A DNA stretch of 64,000 nucleotides. It comes from Pseudonocardia hierapolitana. Its GTDB lineage: Bacteria; Actinomycetota; Actinomycetes; Mycobacteriales; Pseudonocardiaceae. The translations under genes and the position numbers were made by a program. The notes under the pieces are model-generated. The model ran no database searches. It was not told the DNA's origin and was given only the letters and a program-made list of their open reading frames with translations. Where the stretch lies: assembly GCF_007994075.1 (NCBI RefSeq), contig NZ_VIWU01000001.1, positions 1,612,001-1,676,000 on the forward strand, written 5' to 3'. Within the stretch, counting starts at the first letter, position 1. The number at the start of each line of letters is the position of its first letter. Positions 43,245 through 54,805 of this stretch are shown in pieces.

Positions 43245-43486
43245 GGTCGCCCCTCGTCGACGTCGGGGAACATCGTGGCCCGGATGTCGGCGAGGTGGGC
43301 CTGCATCGCCGGTGCGGCCGGCCCCTCGTCCTCGCGTCCCGGCTCTATGCCCAGTGCGCGCAGCAGCGCCGACGCAGGGACCGCCGGGTCTCCGGTCTCG
43401 CCGAGCACCGGGTGCAGGCCCGCCGCCGCGAGGTGGTTGAACACCAGGTTCACCACGGTCCATGGGTTGTAGGTCTCGCGGCTCAT
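43241..43486 (-). CDS. Unrecognised small protein (81 residues)
   Basis: ATG at 43486 overlaps the preceding stop as ATGA, and its own stop overlaps the next start. Reads SRETYNPWTVVNLVFNHLAA, then GLHPVLGETGDPAVPASALL, and ends ADIRATMFPDVDEG. Soluble, mixed helix. No family recognised. Translational coupling on both sides indicates a fixed stoichiometry with its neighbours in the prm run. Confidence 0.58.
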   Translation of the reverse strand: MSRETYNPWTVVNLVFNHLAAAGLHPVLGETGDPAVPASALLRALGIEPGREDEGPAAPAMQAHLADIRATMFPDVDEGRP

Positions 43487-43719
43487 GGCGATCCGTCCGG
43501 TCGTGGGATCGCGTTGCCCCACAGGTCACGGTCGGGCCAGCCGAGAAGCGCGTCGATGCGCCCGAGCAGCCGTGCGGACACCGCGTGCTGCAGGGCGCCG
43601 GCCTCCGCCGGGGCGTCGGCGGGCGTGAGGTCGAGCACCCGCACCAGGAACAGCTCGACGAGCGCGTACCGGCGGACCTGGTCGAGCGGCGTGAGCACGG
43701 ACGCCTCGATCGCGGTCAC
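43483..43719 (-). CDS. Unrecognised small protein (78 residues)
   Basis: GTG at 43719 overlaps the DUF59 gene's stop as GTGA. Reads LTPLDQVRRYALVELFLVRV, then LQHAVSARLLGRIDALLGW, and ends with RDLWGNAIPRPDGSP. Amphipathic helical with a polar tail. No family recognised. Part of the same coupled block as the DUF59 protein and the two genes that follow. Confidence 0.58.
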   Translation of the reverse strand: MTAIEASVLTPLDQVRRYALVELFLVRVLDLTPADAPAEAGALQHAVSARLLGRIDALLGWPDRDLWGNAIPRPDGSP

Positions 43720-44405
43720 GACGAGGCCACCTCCTCCGGGTAGCGAACGGCGAGCAGGTCGCGGCAGGTGTGCCCGTTGGCCTCGATGCCGACCCGGGTG
43801 AGCCGGGCCCTGCGCAGGTGCAGCGGCACCTGCTCGGCGGTCACCGGCCCGCCGTCCGGGTGCAGCAGCAGCGGGGCGTCGGGACCGTGGGGCAGCCCCA
43901 CCTCGGCCCGCCGCCGCCGGAGCCGGTCGAGATCCGCCGACGGCGGCAGGTCGCCGAGCCGGGCCCCGGCCAGCTGTTCCGGAGTGGCACCGGCGTCGAC
44001 CAGCGGGCGGGCGATCCGGTCCTGCCCGGCCAGTGCGGCCTTGCGCAGGAACACCGCGCGCAGCTCGTCCAGCTCGGCCTGGGCCTCCCCGGCGAACGAC
44101 GCGACGAACCCGGCCCGCGCCGCGACGCCCTCGTTGATCGTCGCCGAGACGAAGTGGTCATCCAGGGCGATGTCGGCGCGGGTGACGCCCGGGACGGCGG
44201 CCACCGCGTCGTGCGCGTCGGCCACCATCAGCCAGGCGAAGTTGGGCGCGCAGAAGAACGTGGGCAGGCGCAGCCGCACGGCCGCCACCCCGTCGCCGGA
44301 CACGGTGCACGACGACACGAACTCCAGGTTCGTGATGGGCTCGTCGAGCTCGGGGTCGCGCACCGTGGCCAACGCCGCCCACACCGCGGCGGCGAGAGCG
44401 GTCAC
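43716..44405 (-). CDS. MIP18/DUF59-type metal-sulfur cluster assembly protein, extended
   Basis: A protein of 229 residues from GTG 44405, overlapping the amidohydrolase stop. The first 100 residues match the DUF59 family: ALATVRDPELDEPITNLEFV, then VRLRLPTFFCAPNFAWLMVA and GVTRADIALDDHFVSATINE. The conserved cysteine is in FFCAPN. The C-terminal 120 residues (AGFVASFAGEAQAELDELRA and so on) are additional. Known role of the family: iron-sulfur or metal cluster maturation. Here it may help load iron into the diiron hydroxylase or the reductase; inference from context. Confidence 0.8.
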   Translation of the reverse strand: MTALAAAVWAALATVRDPELDEPITNLEFVSSCTVSGDGVAAVRLRLPTFFCAPNFAWLMVADAHDAVAAVPGVTRADIALDDHFVSATINEGVAARAGFVASFAGEAQAELDELRAVFLRKAALAGQDRIARPLVDAGATPEQLAGARLGDLPPSADLDRLRRRRAEVGLPHGPDAPLLLHPDGGPVTAEQVPLHLRRARLTRVGIEANGHTCRDLLAVRYPEEVASS

Positions 44406-45469
44406 GGCGAACCGGCCGCCGCGGCCTCGGTGAGCAGCTGCTCGCCGGGCTTGTCCTGGTCCCCGGCGGAGGTCTGCAGCCGGAGCTCGGGCGGGACCGG
44501 GATGTCGTAGAGCTTGGCCGCGTTCAACCCGAGTACCTTCTTCTTCCCCGCCGTGCTCAACCGGGGATAGTCGGTGAACGCCTCGTCGTCGGGCATCTGC
44601 CAGTCGACGAACCCCTCGACCTGCCACTTGGGCACCCAGATGTTGTAGTCGCCGCCGAAGGTCATCCTGTCCTCGCCGACCCAGAACAGCAGCTCGCCCA
44701 TAACCTTGGCGAAGAACTTCGGCCGGGCGTGCATCAGGCCGCCGATCACCACCGAGAGGCCGGCGTAGACGTTGGGCTCCTGCACGGCCATGAAGCAGAA
44801 GTCCTCGATCCGCGGCAGCCCGACGTGTTCGACGATGAAGTTCAGCTCCGGGAAGTCGGTCGCCGCGTGATCGACGTCGGACACGTCGAAGGCGTCCTTG
44901 TCCAGCGGCCAGATCGTCGGGCCCTTGTGGACGTGGATGTTCTTGATCCCGAGCCCCTGCGCTGCCTCGAGGAAGCGGTAGGACTCCGGGTCGGACAGCT
45001 TGTAGCCGCGCGACCCGCGGTTCCATTCGGCCGTGTAGAGCTTGACGCCCTTCAGGCCGTACTTCTCGGCGTCCGCCTCGAGTTCCTTCAGCCCGGCGTC
45101 GCCGTCGCGGGGGTCGAAGCGCCCGTTGACGATCAGGCGGTCACCGAAGCGGTCCAGGAGCTGCGCGTTCTGCTCGGCGGTGTTGAAGCCGGTGGTGTAC
45201 CACTCCTTGAGGTAGGTCGACTGGAAGATCGCGTAGTCGACGTGTCCCTCGATGAACATGTCGCGCTCGAAGTCCTCGGGCGTGACCTTGAGGTACTTCT
45301 CGTAGTCCCAGTGGGTCTCGGGCGGCCCGAGCTGGTGGTAGCCGTAGAAGCAGTCGATCCAGCCCTTCGCGTACTGCTCGGCGCCCGGCTTCCAGTTCTC
45401 CCGGCTCGCGTCCCAGAAATGGCTGTGCGAATCGACGATGAAGTACTTCTCGCCGTCTTTCTCGTACAT
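44402..45469 (-). CDS. Amidohydrolase-family protein of the propane monooxygenase cluster
   Basis: A protein of 355 residues of the amidohydrolase-2 type. The metal site begins at FIVDSHSHFWDASRENW (HxH, about 14-16). KNIHVHKGPTIWPLDKDAFD gives the middle histidine and DFPELNFIVEHVGLP the next. FGGDYNIWVPKWQ and ending LNAAKLYDIPVPPELR are typical. It occurs in actinobacterial propane monooxygenase operons, where its exact substrate is not settled. It lies 33 bases after the alcohol dehydrogenase. Confidence 0.85.
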   Translation of the reverse strand: MYEKDGEKYFIVDSHSHFWDASRENWKPGAEQYAKGWIDCFYGYHQLGPPETHWDYEKYLKVTPEDFERDMFIEGHVDYAIFQSTYLKEWYTTGFNTAEQNAQLLDRFGDRLIVNGRFDPRDGDAGLKELEADAEKYGLKGVKLYTAEWNRGSRGYKLSDPESYRFLEAAQGLGIKNIHVHKGPTIWPLDKDAFDVSDVDHAATDFPELNFIVEHVGLPRIEDFCFMAVQEPNVYAGLSVVIGGLMHARPKFFAKVMGELLFWVGEDRMTFGGDYNIWVPKWQVEGFVDWQMPDDEAFTDYPRLSTAGKKKVLGLNAAKLYDIPVPPELRLQTSAGDQDKPGEQLLTEAAAAGSP

Positions 45470-45502
45470 CGTGGTGGGCCTTTCGCGTCAGGAAAACAGC
45501 CG

Positions 45503-46531
45503 TCAGGGGACGAGGATCGCCCGGCCGCGGACCCGGCCGGCGTCGAGGTCGTGCAGCGCGTCCAGCGCCGCATCGAGCGGGTACTGCTTGGTGTGGAGGG
45601 TGACCTTCCCGGCCTGGGCCAGCACCATCAGCTCGGCCAGGTCGGTGAACGTGCCCACGATGTTGCCGATCACGTTCTTCTCCCCGGCCACGAAATCCAG
45701 CGTCGGCGCCGAGAACTGCCCGCCGTAACCGATCACGTACTGGTGACCGTCCGGGGCCACCATCTGCCACGCGTCGTTCTCCGCGCCCTGCTCGGCCACG
45801 AAGTCGAACACCACGGTGGCCCCCTCACCCCCGGTCAGGTCCTTCACCGCGTCCACGTGCGAGCCGTCCGCGACCACCGTCTCGTCGGCCCCGATCTCCC
45901 TCGCCAGCTCCAGGGCGGCCGGATTGCGGTCGACCACCACGATCCGGGTCGCGGTCAACGCGGCCAGGCACTGGATCCCGATGTGCCCCAACCCGCCGGC
46001 GCCCTGCACCACCGCCGTCGTGCCCGGCCACAACACCGGCACCGCCTTGCGCACCGCGTGATAGGCGGTGATCCCGGCGTCGGCCAGCGCCGCCACATCG
46101 GCCGGGTTGGTCGCCGGGTCCAGCTTCACGCAGGCCCGGGCGGTGGTGCGCAGGTACTCGGCCATCCCGCCGTCGTTGTCGCTCAGGCCGGGGAAGAACG
46201 CGTTCGCGCAGTGCATGTCGTTGCCCCGCCGGCACGCCAGGCACAACCCGCAGGAGGGCTGCGGGTGCAGGATCACCGTGTCCCCGACCGCCACGTTGGT
46301 CACCCCGTCCCCCACGGCGTGCACCCAGCCGGCGTTCTCGTGCCCGATCACATAGGGCAGCTGCGGGTTCATCGCGGCCGCCCACTGGCCTTCCAGGATG
46401 TGCAGGTCGGTGCGGCACACCCCGGCCCCACCGATCTTCACGATCACATCCAGCGGGCCCTGCAGCCGCGGCTCGTCGATGTCGTCGATCTTCGGGTCGG
46501 CGTGGTAGTCGTGCACGCGTACGGCTTTCAT
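45503..46531 (-). CDS. Zinc-dependent NAD(P) alcohol dehydrogenase
   Basis: A protein of 342 residues. Catalytic zinc: CRTDLHILEGQW and GHENAGWVHAVGDGVTNVAV. Structural zinc loop: CGLCLACRRGNDMHC (about 95-109). NAD site: AVVQGAGGLGHIGIQCLAAL and IVVVDRNPAALELA. Lies ten bases after groEL. By position it probably oxidises the propanol formed by the monooxygenase (2-propanol to acetone, or 1-propanol to propanal). Confidence 0.9.
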   Translation of the reverse strand: MKAVRVHDYHADPKIDDIDEPRLQGPLDVIVKIGGAGVCRTDLHILEGQWAAAMNPQLPYVIGHENAGWVHAVGDGVTNVAVGDTVILHPQPSCGLCLACRRGNDMHCANAFFPGLSDNDGGMAEYLRTTARACVKLDPATNPADVAALADAGITAYHAVRKAVPVLWPGTTAVVQGAGGLGHIGIQCLAALTATRIVVVDRNPAALELAREIGADETVVADGSHVDAVKDLTGGEGATVVFDFVAEQGAENDAWQMVAPDGHQYVIGYGGQFSAPTLDFVAGEKNVIGNIVGTFTDLAELMVLAQAGKVTLHTKQYPLDAALDALHDLDAGRVRGRAILVP

Positions 46532-46541
46532 GACAGCTCCC

Positions 46542-48713
<2,172 letters not shown>

Positions 48714-48717
<4 letters not shown>

Positions 48718-49901
48718 TTCTTCAGCTCCTCGGGGGTCGCGAGGCCGAGATCGCGGCAGATCCCGGCGAACCGGTTCTTGGCCCGGTCGAGGCTGTCCTC
48801 GAACCGCGGTGGCTTGGCGTCGGGCTGCGACCACAGCGGCTGCAGCTGGCGGGCCGCCTCGAGTGCCTGCGGCACCCAGTGCGACAGCCAGCCCTGCATG
48901 AGCGCCGTGTTGTGCTCGGCGAACTCGCGGTCCTGGGTGAGCGGCGCGAGGCACGCGATCGTCCAGCGCAGGTCGCGCTGGGCGAAGTCGTACTCGCCCG
49001 CGCCCATCACGGTCGGCGTCACGAAGTCGCCGTGGCCGGCCGCGGACTGCATCACCAGGTGGCTGCGGAACAGCTCCCCGAGCAGCGGCTCGAACACGAT
49101 GTTCGCCGCGAGAACGGCCTCGCCCCAGTCGTCCTCGATGGCGGTGAGGGCCTCGCACACCTTCCGGACGCCCTGCCACTCGACGTCGGAGTTCCACGCG
49201 TCGAGGTGCGCGGTGCCGTCGAAGCCCTCGATCTCCTCGGTCAGCGTGAGGTTGTAGAGCGCGAGGTCCTGCGCGAACCGGATCTTGTGCGCGCTGTTCA
49301 CGGCCAGCGCCGTGTTGTGCATGTTGGTCGGCGCGGAACGCTCGTTCGCGGCGAACACGTAGAGGCCCAGCACGTGCTCGATGTGCATCCAGGCACCGAC
49401 GTGGCGTTCGACGAACCGGATCCAGTTCGGCGACCACTGCTCGAACGACTTCGTGTTCCGCGCGTTCTCGATGTTCTGGTTCAGCTGCCGGACGACGTTG
49501 GCGTTGTACCGGTAGATGGTCTGTTCCCACTCCTCGTTGGGATCGCGGAACTCGTGCCATCCGTGGGCCGGCCAGTTCTCGACGGGCATGCCTCCCGTGC
49601 CGGGGCCGCGCTGCGGCTCCGGCCGGTCGACACCCCAGGCCTTGAGCTTCGTCCAGTGCAGCGGGTAGCCGGTCTGGCCGTCGGCGAAGCCGTAGATCCA
49701 GCCCTGCGTGAGGTAGTGCCGCGGGTCGGGCTGCACCTCGACGGTGACGTCCTCGTAGTGCGTCTGCTTGCGCTTGGCGGGCGTGAAGTAGTTGTAGCGC
49801 CGGGCGCTCGCGCCGGAGTCGGGGAACTCCCGCGCCCCGGCCTCGGCATCGGTGAAGACGGGCTTCGGAACGCTCCGTTCGGGACGTTCGGTGGTCGTCA
49901 T
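48714..49901 (-). CDS. prmC: Propane monooxygenase hydroxylase small (beta) subunit PrmC
   Basis: A protein of 395 residues. Its ATG overlaps the prmB stop by four bases. Features: KRKQTHYEDVTVEVQPDPRH, LTQGWIYGFADGQTGYPLHW, FVERHVGAWMHIEHVLGLYV and DLRWTIACLAPLTQDREFAE. This subunit has the ferritin-like fold of the large one but lacks the iron ligands. It forms the (alpha-beta)2 or larger hydroxylase with PrmA. Confidence 0.93.
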
Positions 49902-50947
49902 GACTGGTCCTCCGGATCACCGGTGGTGGTGAACTTGTCGTAGAAGATGTGGTCGGCCTTGCAGCCGAGCCGGGTGAGCACCGCGATCGCCGCGTCGACC
50001 ATCGGCGGCGGGCCGCAGACGTAGGCGTCCTTGCCGGCAAGGTCGGACTCGTGCCGGGCGACGACGTCGGTGATCAGACCGGTCTCGCCCGCCCAGGCGT
50101 CGGCCTCGGACGGCTCGGACAGCGCCGGCACGTAGGTGAGGCCGGGCAGCTGCTCCTGCAGCCCCACGAGCTCCTTCTCGAAGCACAGGTCACGTGCCCG
50201 TCGGGCGCCGTAGTAGAACGTCACCCGGCGTGCGATCCCCCGCTCGGCCATGGACCGCAGGAGTCCGAGCATGGGGGCCATGCCGGCCCCGCCGCCCACG
50301 AAGACCAGGTCCGACGTGCGGCTCTCGCGGAGGGTGAAGGTGCCGAACGGCGCTTCCACCTCCAGCCGGTCCCCGACCTGCAGGCCGGTGGCCAGCAGCC
50401 CGGAGAACAGCCCGTCGGGATAGACCTTGATGACGAACTCGAAGCGACCGTCCCGGTTGGGCGTGTTCGCCATCGAGAACGACCGGCTCTCCTGCGTGCC
50501 GGGCACCCGGAAGTCCATGTACTGGCCCGGGAAGAACTTGATCTCCTCGGGCTCGACGAGCTTGACGACCAGGTGCCGCATGTCGTGGGTGACCGCCTCG
50601 ATCGCCACGACCTCGACCGTGCCGCGCCGCAACGGCAGCCCGGAACGGATGATCTCCTCGTCGTAGTTGAGGAGCTCGATGGTCAGGTCCTCGTAGGGAT
50701 GCGCCCGGCAGAGCAGCGTCTGCCCCTCCTCCCGCTCGTAGTCCGGCAGCGCGAACGTCGAGTAGCGGTCCAGCTCGATGTCCTCGCCCTCCAGCACGAA
50801 GGACTTGCAGGCCGCGCACTGGCCTTCCTTGCAGCCGTGCATGAGCTGGACGCCCTGCTCGGCGGCCGCGCGGAGGATGGTCTGGTCCTCGTCGACCTCG
50901 ATCTCGATGCCGACCGGCTCGAACCGGACGACGTGCTTCTCACCCAA
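49898..50947 (-). CDS. prmB: Propane monooxygenase reductase PrmB (2Fe-2S, FAD, NADH)
   Basis: About 349 residues. I start at TTG 50947, six bases after GGAG; a TTG at 50959 is the alternative. The N-terminal ferredoxin has HGCKEGQCAACKSFVLEG with a later cysteine in LLCRAHP. The FAD part has FFPGQYMDFRVPGTQESRSF, the NAD part LVFVGGGAGMAPMLGLLRSM and YVCGPPPMVDAAI. It passes electrons from NADH to the hydroxylase. An 88-base gap separates it from prmA. Confidence 0.92.
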   Translation of the reverse strand: MGEKHVVRFEPVGIEIEVDEDQTILRAAAEQGVQLMHGCKEGQCAACKSFVLEGEDIELDRYSTFALPDYEREEGQTLLCRAHPYEDLTIELLNYDEEIIRSGLPLRRGTVEVVAIEAVTHDMRHLVVKLVEPEEIKFFPGQYMDFRVPGTQESRSFSMANTPNRDGRFEFVIKVYPDGLFSGLLATGLQVGDRLEVEAPFGTFTLRESRTSDLVFVGGGAGMAPMLGLLRSMAERGIARRVTFYYGARRARDLCFEKELVGLQEQLPGLTYVPALSEPSEADAWAGETGLITDVVARHESDLAGKDAYVCGPPPMVDAAIAVLTRLGCKADHIFYDKFTTTGDPEDQS

Positions 50948-51035
50948 CTGGATCTCCAAGCAGCTCCGGGAAGGGCAGGCTCGGGCAGGGAGAAGGCCGG
51001 TGAGTACCGGCCCTCCCCCTTCGCCTGACCCGCGC

Positions 51036-52688
51036 TCAGGCGTCGGTGGGGGCGGGGCGCCCGGCCGGTCCCTGACGGACGTAGTCGGCCGCGAACGCCG
51101 CACGCTCGGCGTCGCTCATCTCGTTCAGCAGGACGTTCGGGCTCTGCAGCGGCGCCAGCCTGCGCATGTGGTCGAGCGTCCACATCTTCTGGGGGTCGAG
51201 ATCCAGGTGTGGCTGCGCCGTCATGGTCTTCCCGTCGTCGCGCACGAAGCCCATGTCCTTGACGACGTCGGCCCAGTTCCAGCCGTGGTAGAGCGTCTCC
51301 CACTCGCGGTGCCCGACCAGCCGGCCCATGTTGGGGGTCTCCCGGCCCTGGTAGGTCGGCCGGAACGCCACCTTGTCGGTCCAGTGGCACATCTCGTGGC
51401 AGTACGTCCGCCACTGCCCGTCCACCTGGTCCATCACCATGTCCTCACGGACGAGGCACGGCACCATGCAGGTCCAGCACCGGTGCGGGTACACGTAGTC
51501 GACGTTCTCGGCGACGATCGGGTTGTGGCCGTTGGGGGTGGCGAGGCGACTGTAGTTCTCCCACCACTTCCCGTACCTGTCGTACCAGCCCGGGTACTTG
51601 TACTCAAACCACTCGAAGTCCTCGTCGGTCATCCCGTCGATCCGCCAGTAGTTGGCGAGCCACCCGGTGGCGAAGAACTGCGCCACCTCGTGGACGTAGC
51701 CCTTCTCCCAGATCTGCTTCCAGGACTCCTCGACGAGGTCGTGCGGGATCTTCAGGCCGTACTTCTCCAGCGGCACCAGGTAGGACCGGTAGTAGTCGTC
51801 GTAGATCCAGCGACGCCACATCTCCGCGTACGACTCGCGGTCCTTGCGCCGGTCCTTCGTGCCGTACTCGATGAACGTGCCGATGGCGGCGTCGACCACC
51901 CGGTGGTTGTTCCACCACGCGTAGCGCAGGTCGCGCTCGAGCAGCTGGTGGTTCTCCTCGTCGGACAGCGCCATCAACAGCGTGGCGTAGCCGTTGGAGA
52001 TGTGGCGCGACTCGTCGGACTGCACCGAGTGGAACACCGTGGGCAGCAGGTAGTCGCCGTTGGCCGCCGCCTCGGCCGGCATGGCCACGAACAGCGTGTT
52101 CGTGAACGCCGTCTCGGCGACGATCGTCAGGTAGATGCTGGCCGCGGTGATCGCGTCACCGGTGATGAACCCCTCGGCGAACTGGCGGCCGATGGTGCCG
52201 CAGTAGTCGCCCTGGAACCCGCGCAGGCTGTTGTTGAACCCGGCGGGGTCGATGTAGTTGTTCATGTACAGGCGCTTGAGGTTCTGCTGGATCGTCGAGT
52301 GCCGGACCTCGTCGATCATCTGGATCGCCTGGCCGTTGTGCAGCTCCGGGTTCGGCACCGTGTGGAACAGCATCGGCATCGATCGCGCCGCGGAGATCTC
52401 CGGCAGCGGGATGATCGACAGGAACAGCTTCTGCCACTCCAGCCAGCGCTCCTGCACCTGGCGGAACATGTTGCCGCGGATCGCGCCGTCCTGGGCGCCG
52501 TAGACGCGGTGGTCCTTCTCCTCCTCCATGGGGAAGTAGGACCGCAGGATCTGCTTCAGCGGGTCCTTCTTCGCGGCCTTCCGGAAGGTGTAGTCAGTGC
52601 CGTACTTCATGTAGGGCTCGTGGTACTGCGGCTCCCAGGCGAGTTCCTGGATCTTCTGGTGAGCCTTCGCCAGACTCTGCCGACTCAC
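51036..52688 (-). CDS. prmA: Propane monooxygenase hydroxylase large (alpha) subunit PrmA
   Basis: A protein of 550 residues, normal for the family, starting at GTG after AGGAGGAG. The two diiron ligand motifs are [20 protein letters not shown] (ExxRH, about 140) and [20 protein letters not shown] (about 235). The [17 protein letters not shown] and YPHRCWTC regions also match actinobacterial propane monooxygenases. It hydroxylates propane (and often other small alkanes or alkenes) with O2. First gene of the minus-strand run down to 37970. Confidence 0.95.
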   Translation of the reverse strand: MSRQSLAKAHQKIQELAWEPQYHEPYMKYGTDYTFRKAAKKDPLKQILRSYFPMEEEKDHRVYGAQDGAIRGNMFRQVQERWLEWQKLFLSIIPLPEISAARSMPMLFHTVPNPELHNGQAIQMIDEVRHSTIQQNLKRLYMNNYIDPAGFNNSLRGFQGDYCGTIGRQFAEGFITGDAITAASIYLTIVAETAFTNTLFVAMPAEAAANGDYLLPTVFHSVQSDESRHISNGYATLLMALSDEENHQLLERDLRYAWWNNHRVVDAAIGTFIEYGTKDRRKDRESYAEMWRRWIYDDYYRSYLVPLEKYGLKIPHDLVEESWKQIWEKGYVHEVAQFFATGWLANYWRIDGMTDEDFEWFEYKYPGWYDRYGKWWENYSRLATPNGHNPIVAENVDYVYPHRCWTCMVPCLVREDMVMDQVDGQWRTYCHEMCHWTDKVAFRPTYQGRETPNMGRLVGHREWETLYHGWNWADVVKDMGFVRDDGKTMTAQPHLDLDPQKMWTLDHMRRLAPLQSPNVLLNEMSDAERAAFAADYVRQGPAGRPAPTDA

Positions 52689-52788
52689 GTCATCTCCTCC
52701 TGGGGTGGTGGGTTGGCGGCGAGTCGTCGACGGCGCGGGTGTCGACCGCTCGTGTCGCCGATCACACCCCCTGCGGCTTGCACACGCG

Positions 52789-52803
52789 GTCTCAATATGA
52801 GAC
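52789..52803. promoter_or_regulatory. Inverted repeat in the prmA/regulator intergenic region
   Basis: GTCTCA (52789-52794) and TGAGAC (52798-52803) are perfect complements around ATA. It lies about 100 bases upstream of prmA and about 70 upstream of the regulator's TTG, the expected distance for an activator site acting on prmA. Confidence 0.55.
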
Positions 52804-52873
52804 GCCCGCCCCGGCTCCCGACCGCCTACTCTGGGACGACGCTGCCGGATCGACGCTGCTCCGAGGAGGCCTC

Positions 52874-54709
52874 TTGGCTGCGCGAACGGAAAGCGGAACG
52901 CGGGCGCCGGCCGGGCCCGCCACCGACGAGCTCGCGCGCGCCCGCGTGTCGTTCCTCCTTGACGAGCCGGTCAAGGCCGGCGTGGTCCGGGAGCCGATCC
53001 TCGCGTCCTGGTCGCGGTCGATCGCGTGGCGCGTCCCCGCCGACCACATCGAGCTGCCGCACGCCGACGACATCGACCCGGACGGCCTGCTCGCGCGCGC
53101 AGCGCGGCCCGTGCTCGCCGAGGTCTCCGACCAGTTCGCCACGGAGCCGGTGAGCGTGATCCTCTGCGACGCCGACGGCGTGGTGCTCGACCGGCGCACC
53201 GCGGACACCGGCCTCGAGTCACACCTCGACCGCGTGATGCTCTCCCCCGGCTTCAGCTACGCCGAGCGCTACGTCGGCACCAACGGCATCGGCAGCGCCC
53301 TCGAGGGCGGCGGGCTGGCGCAGGTGTTCGGGCACGAGCACTACGTCGAGCACCTCGAGGACCTCGCCTGCGCGGGCGTCCCCGTCCGGCATCCGAACAC
53401 GGGCCGGGTGCTCGGCGTCATCGACATCACCTGCTGGCGCCGCAACGCCGGGCCGATGATGGCCGCCGCGGTCGCTTCGATCGGCCGCCGGATCGAGGAG
53501 GCGGTCCTCGATCACGCCGGGCGGCGGGAGCACCTGCTGCTGCAGGACTACCTCAGGGTCTGCCGGCGCGGGCGGGGAGCCGTCTTCGCGATCGGCGCGG
53601 ACCTGCTGATGATGAACGACCGTGCGCGCGAGCTGTTCGACGCGCGAGACCAGGGGGCACTGCTCGCCGAGGCGGTGGAGGCCCTCGCCGCCGGGCGCGA
53701 GCAGCGGCTCGTCGTCGACCTCCCCAGCGGGCACACCGCCCGGGCGCACTGCAGGCCGAGCTTCAGCGAGGGCGGCGTGTCCGGCGGCGTGCTGCAGGTG
53801 CAGCTCGTCGCCCAGATGACCCCAGCGGAGCGGGGCGTCACCGCGTCGCCGCACGCCCTGTCGCTGCCGACGGCCGTCGGGTCCAGCACGGCGTGGAAGA
53901 AGTGCGGGCAGGCCGTCGACCGGCACTTCCAGGCGCAGGAATGGCTCGTCCTGGAGGGCGAGCGAGGCGTCGGCAAGTCGACCCTCGTTCGCGCCACGCA
54001 CCAGAACCGGACCCCCGCGGGCCACCTGCGCGTCCTCGACGCCGACGACTACGGCCCGCAGTGGATCGGCGAGGTGACGGGCGAGCTGGAGCATGGCGGA
54101 ACCCTCGTCATCACCCACCTCGACCGGCTGCCCGCGGCCGGCGCCGCCGCACTCGCCGATGCGCTCGAGCCCTACCGCGAGGCGACCGGGATCGACCGGC
54201 CGTGGGTGGCCGCAACGGTCACGCGCGATCCCCGCGGGCGCAGCCCGGATCTCGCCGGCCTGCTGACCTGCTTCCCGCGCACGGTCGAGGTGCCGCCGCT
54301 GCGCCACCACATCGAGGACGTCACCGAACTGGTGCCGCACCTGCTCACCCGCCTCGCCCGCGGCGCCCTCACCTGCTCACCCGAGGCCATGCACGTGCTC
54401 ATGCGCAACCGGTGGCCGGGCAACATCGAACAGCTGCACCAGGTGCTGCGCAAGGTCGTGGCCAAGCGCCGCGCCGGTGTGGTGGAGGCCCGCGACCTGC
54501 CGCCCGAGTGCCGGATCACCACCCGCAGGGTGCTCACCCCGCTCGAGGCGATCGAGTGCGACGCCATCATCGAGGCGCTGCTCGACACCGGCGGCAACAA
54601 GGTCGAGGCCGCCCGCCTGCTCGGCTCGTCGCGCGCCACGATCTACCGCAAGATCCGCGAGTACGGGATCTCGATGCCGGGCCCAGTGGAGGCAGTTCGG
54701 CGCGGCTGA
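52874..54709 (+). CDS. AcoR/MimR-type (Fis-family) transcriptional activator
   Basis: About 611 residues from a TTG start preceded by GAGGAGG. An in-frame GTG at 52739 would extend it over the prm promoter region, which I think less likely. N-terminal GAF-like sensor: [20 protein letters not shown], then [20 protein letters not shown]. The AAA+ part keeps Walker A ([10 protein letters not shown]) but I cannot find the GAFTGA loop needed to contact sigma54. The C-terminal Fis helix is [20 protein letters not shown]. It is divergent from prmA and is the likely activator of the propane cluster. Confidence 0.85.
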   Translation: MAARTESGTRAPAGPATDELARARVSFLLDEPVKAGVVREPILASWSRSIAWRVPADHIELPHADDIDPDGLLARAARPVLAEVSDQFATEPVSVILCDADGVVLDRRTADTGLESHLDRVMLSPGFSYAERYVGTNGIGSALEGGGLAQVFGHEHYVEHLEDLACAGVPVRHPNTGRVLGVIDITCWRRNAGPMMAAAVASIGRRIEEAVLDHAGRREHLLLQDYLRVCRRGRGAVFAIGADLLMMNDRARELFDARDQGALLAEAVEALAAGREQRLVVDLPSGHTARAHCRPSFSEGGVSGGVLQVQLVAQMTPAERGVTASPHALSLPTAVGSSTAWKKCGQAVDRHFQAQEWLVLEGERGVGKSTLVRATHQNRTPAGHLRVLDADDYGPQWIGEVTGELEHGGTLVITHLDRLPAAGAAALADALEPYREATGIDRPWVAATVTRDPRGRSPDLAGLLTCFPRTVEVPPLRHHIEDVTELVPHLLTRLARGALTCSPEAMHVLMRNRWPGNIEQLHQVLRKVVAKRRAGVVEARDLPPECRITTRRVLTPLEAIECDAIIEALLDTGGNKVEAARLLGSSRATIYRKIREYGISMPGPVEAVRRG

Positions 54710-54736
54710 GCCGCATCTTGCAAAGCACGGGAAGAC

Positions 54737-54765
54737 TTGACCCGTGCTGCTCGATTATCGATAAT
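54737..54765 (+). promoter_or_regulatory. Promoter of the GntR-Mo-hydroxylase operon
   Basis: TTGACC (54737-54742) and GATAAT (54760-54765) are separated by 17 bases, near the sigma70 consensus and rare in such GC-rich DNA. The transcript would start about 54772, giving a leader of about 34 bases to the GTG at 54806. The -10 lies inside the 38-base palindrome. Confidence 0.65.
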
Positions 54766-54778
54766 CGAGCAGCACGGG
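54741..54778. promoter_or_regulatory. Perfect 38-base palindrome, likely GntR operator
   Basis: The left half is CCCGTGCTGCTCGATTATC (54741-54759) and the right half (54760-54778) is its exact complement, with no loop. The centre ATTATCGATAAT is like the operators of FadR/VanR-type GntR proteins. It overlaps the promoter of the GntR gene 28 bases upstream of the start codon, so strong autorepression is expected. It could also act as a terminator hairpin for the regulator gene before it. Confidence 0.75.
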
Positions 54779-54805
54779 ACGTCCCGCACATTCCGGGGAG
54801 GCAGG

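Noticed and set aside
52874..54709. A sigma54-dependent promoter controlled by the Fis-type activator
   Set aside because: No GAFTGA loop is visible in the protein and no convincing -24/-12 sequence is present before prmA; actinobacteria generally lack sigma54.
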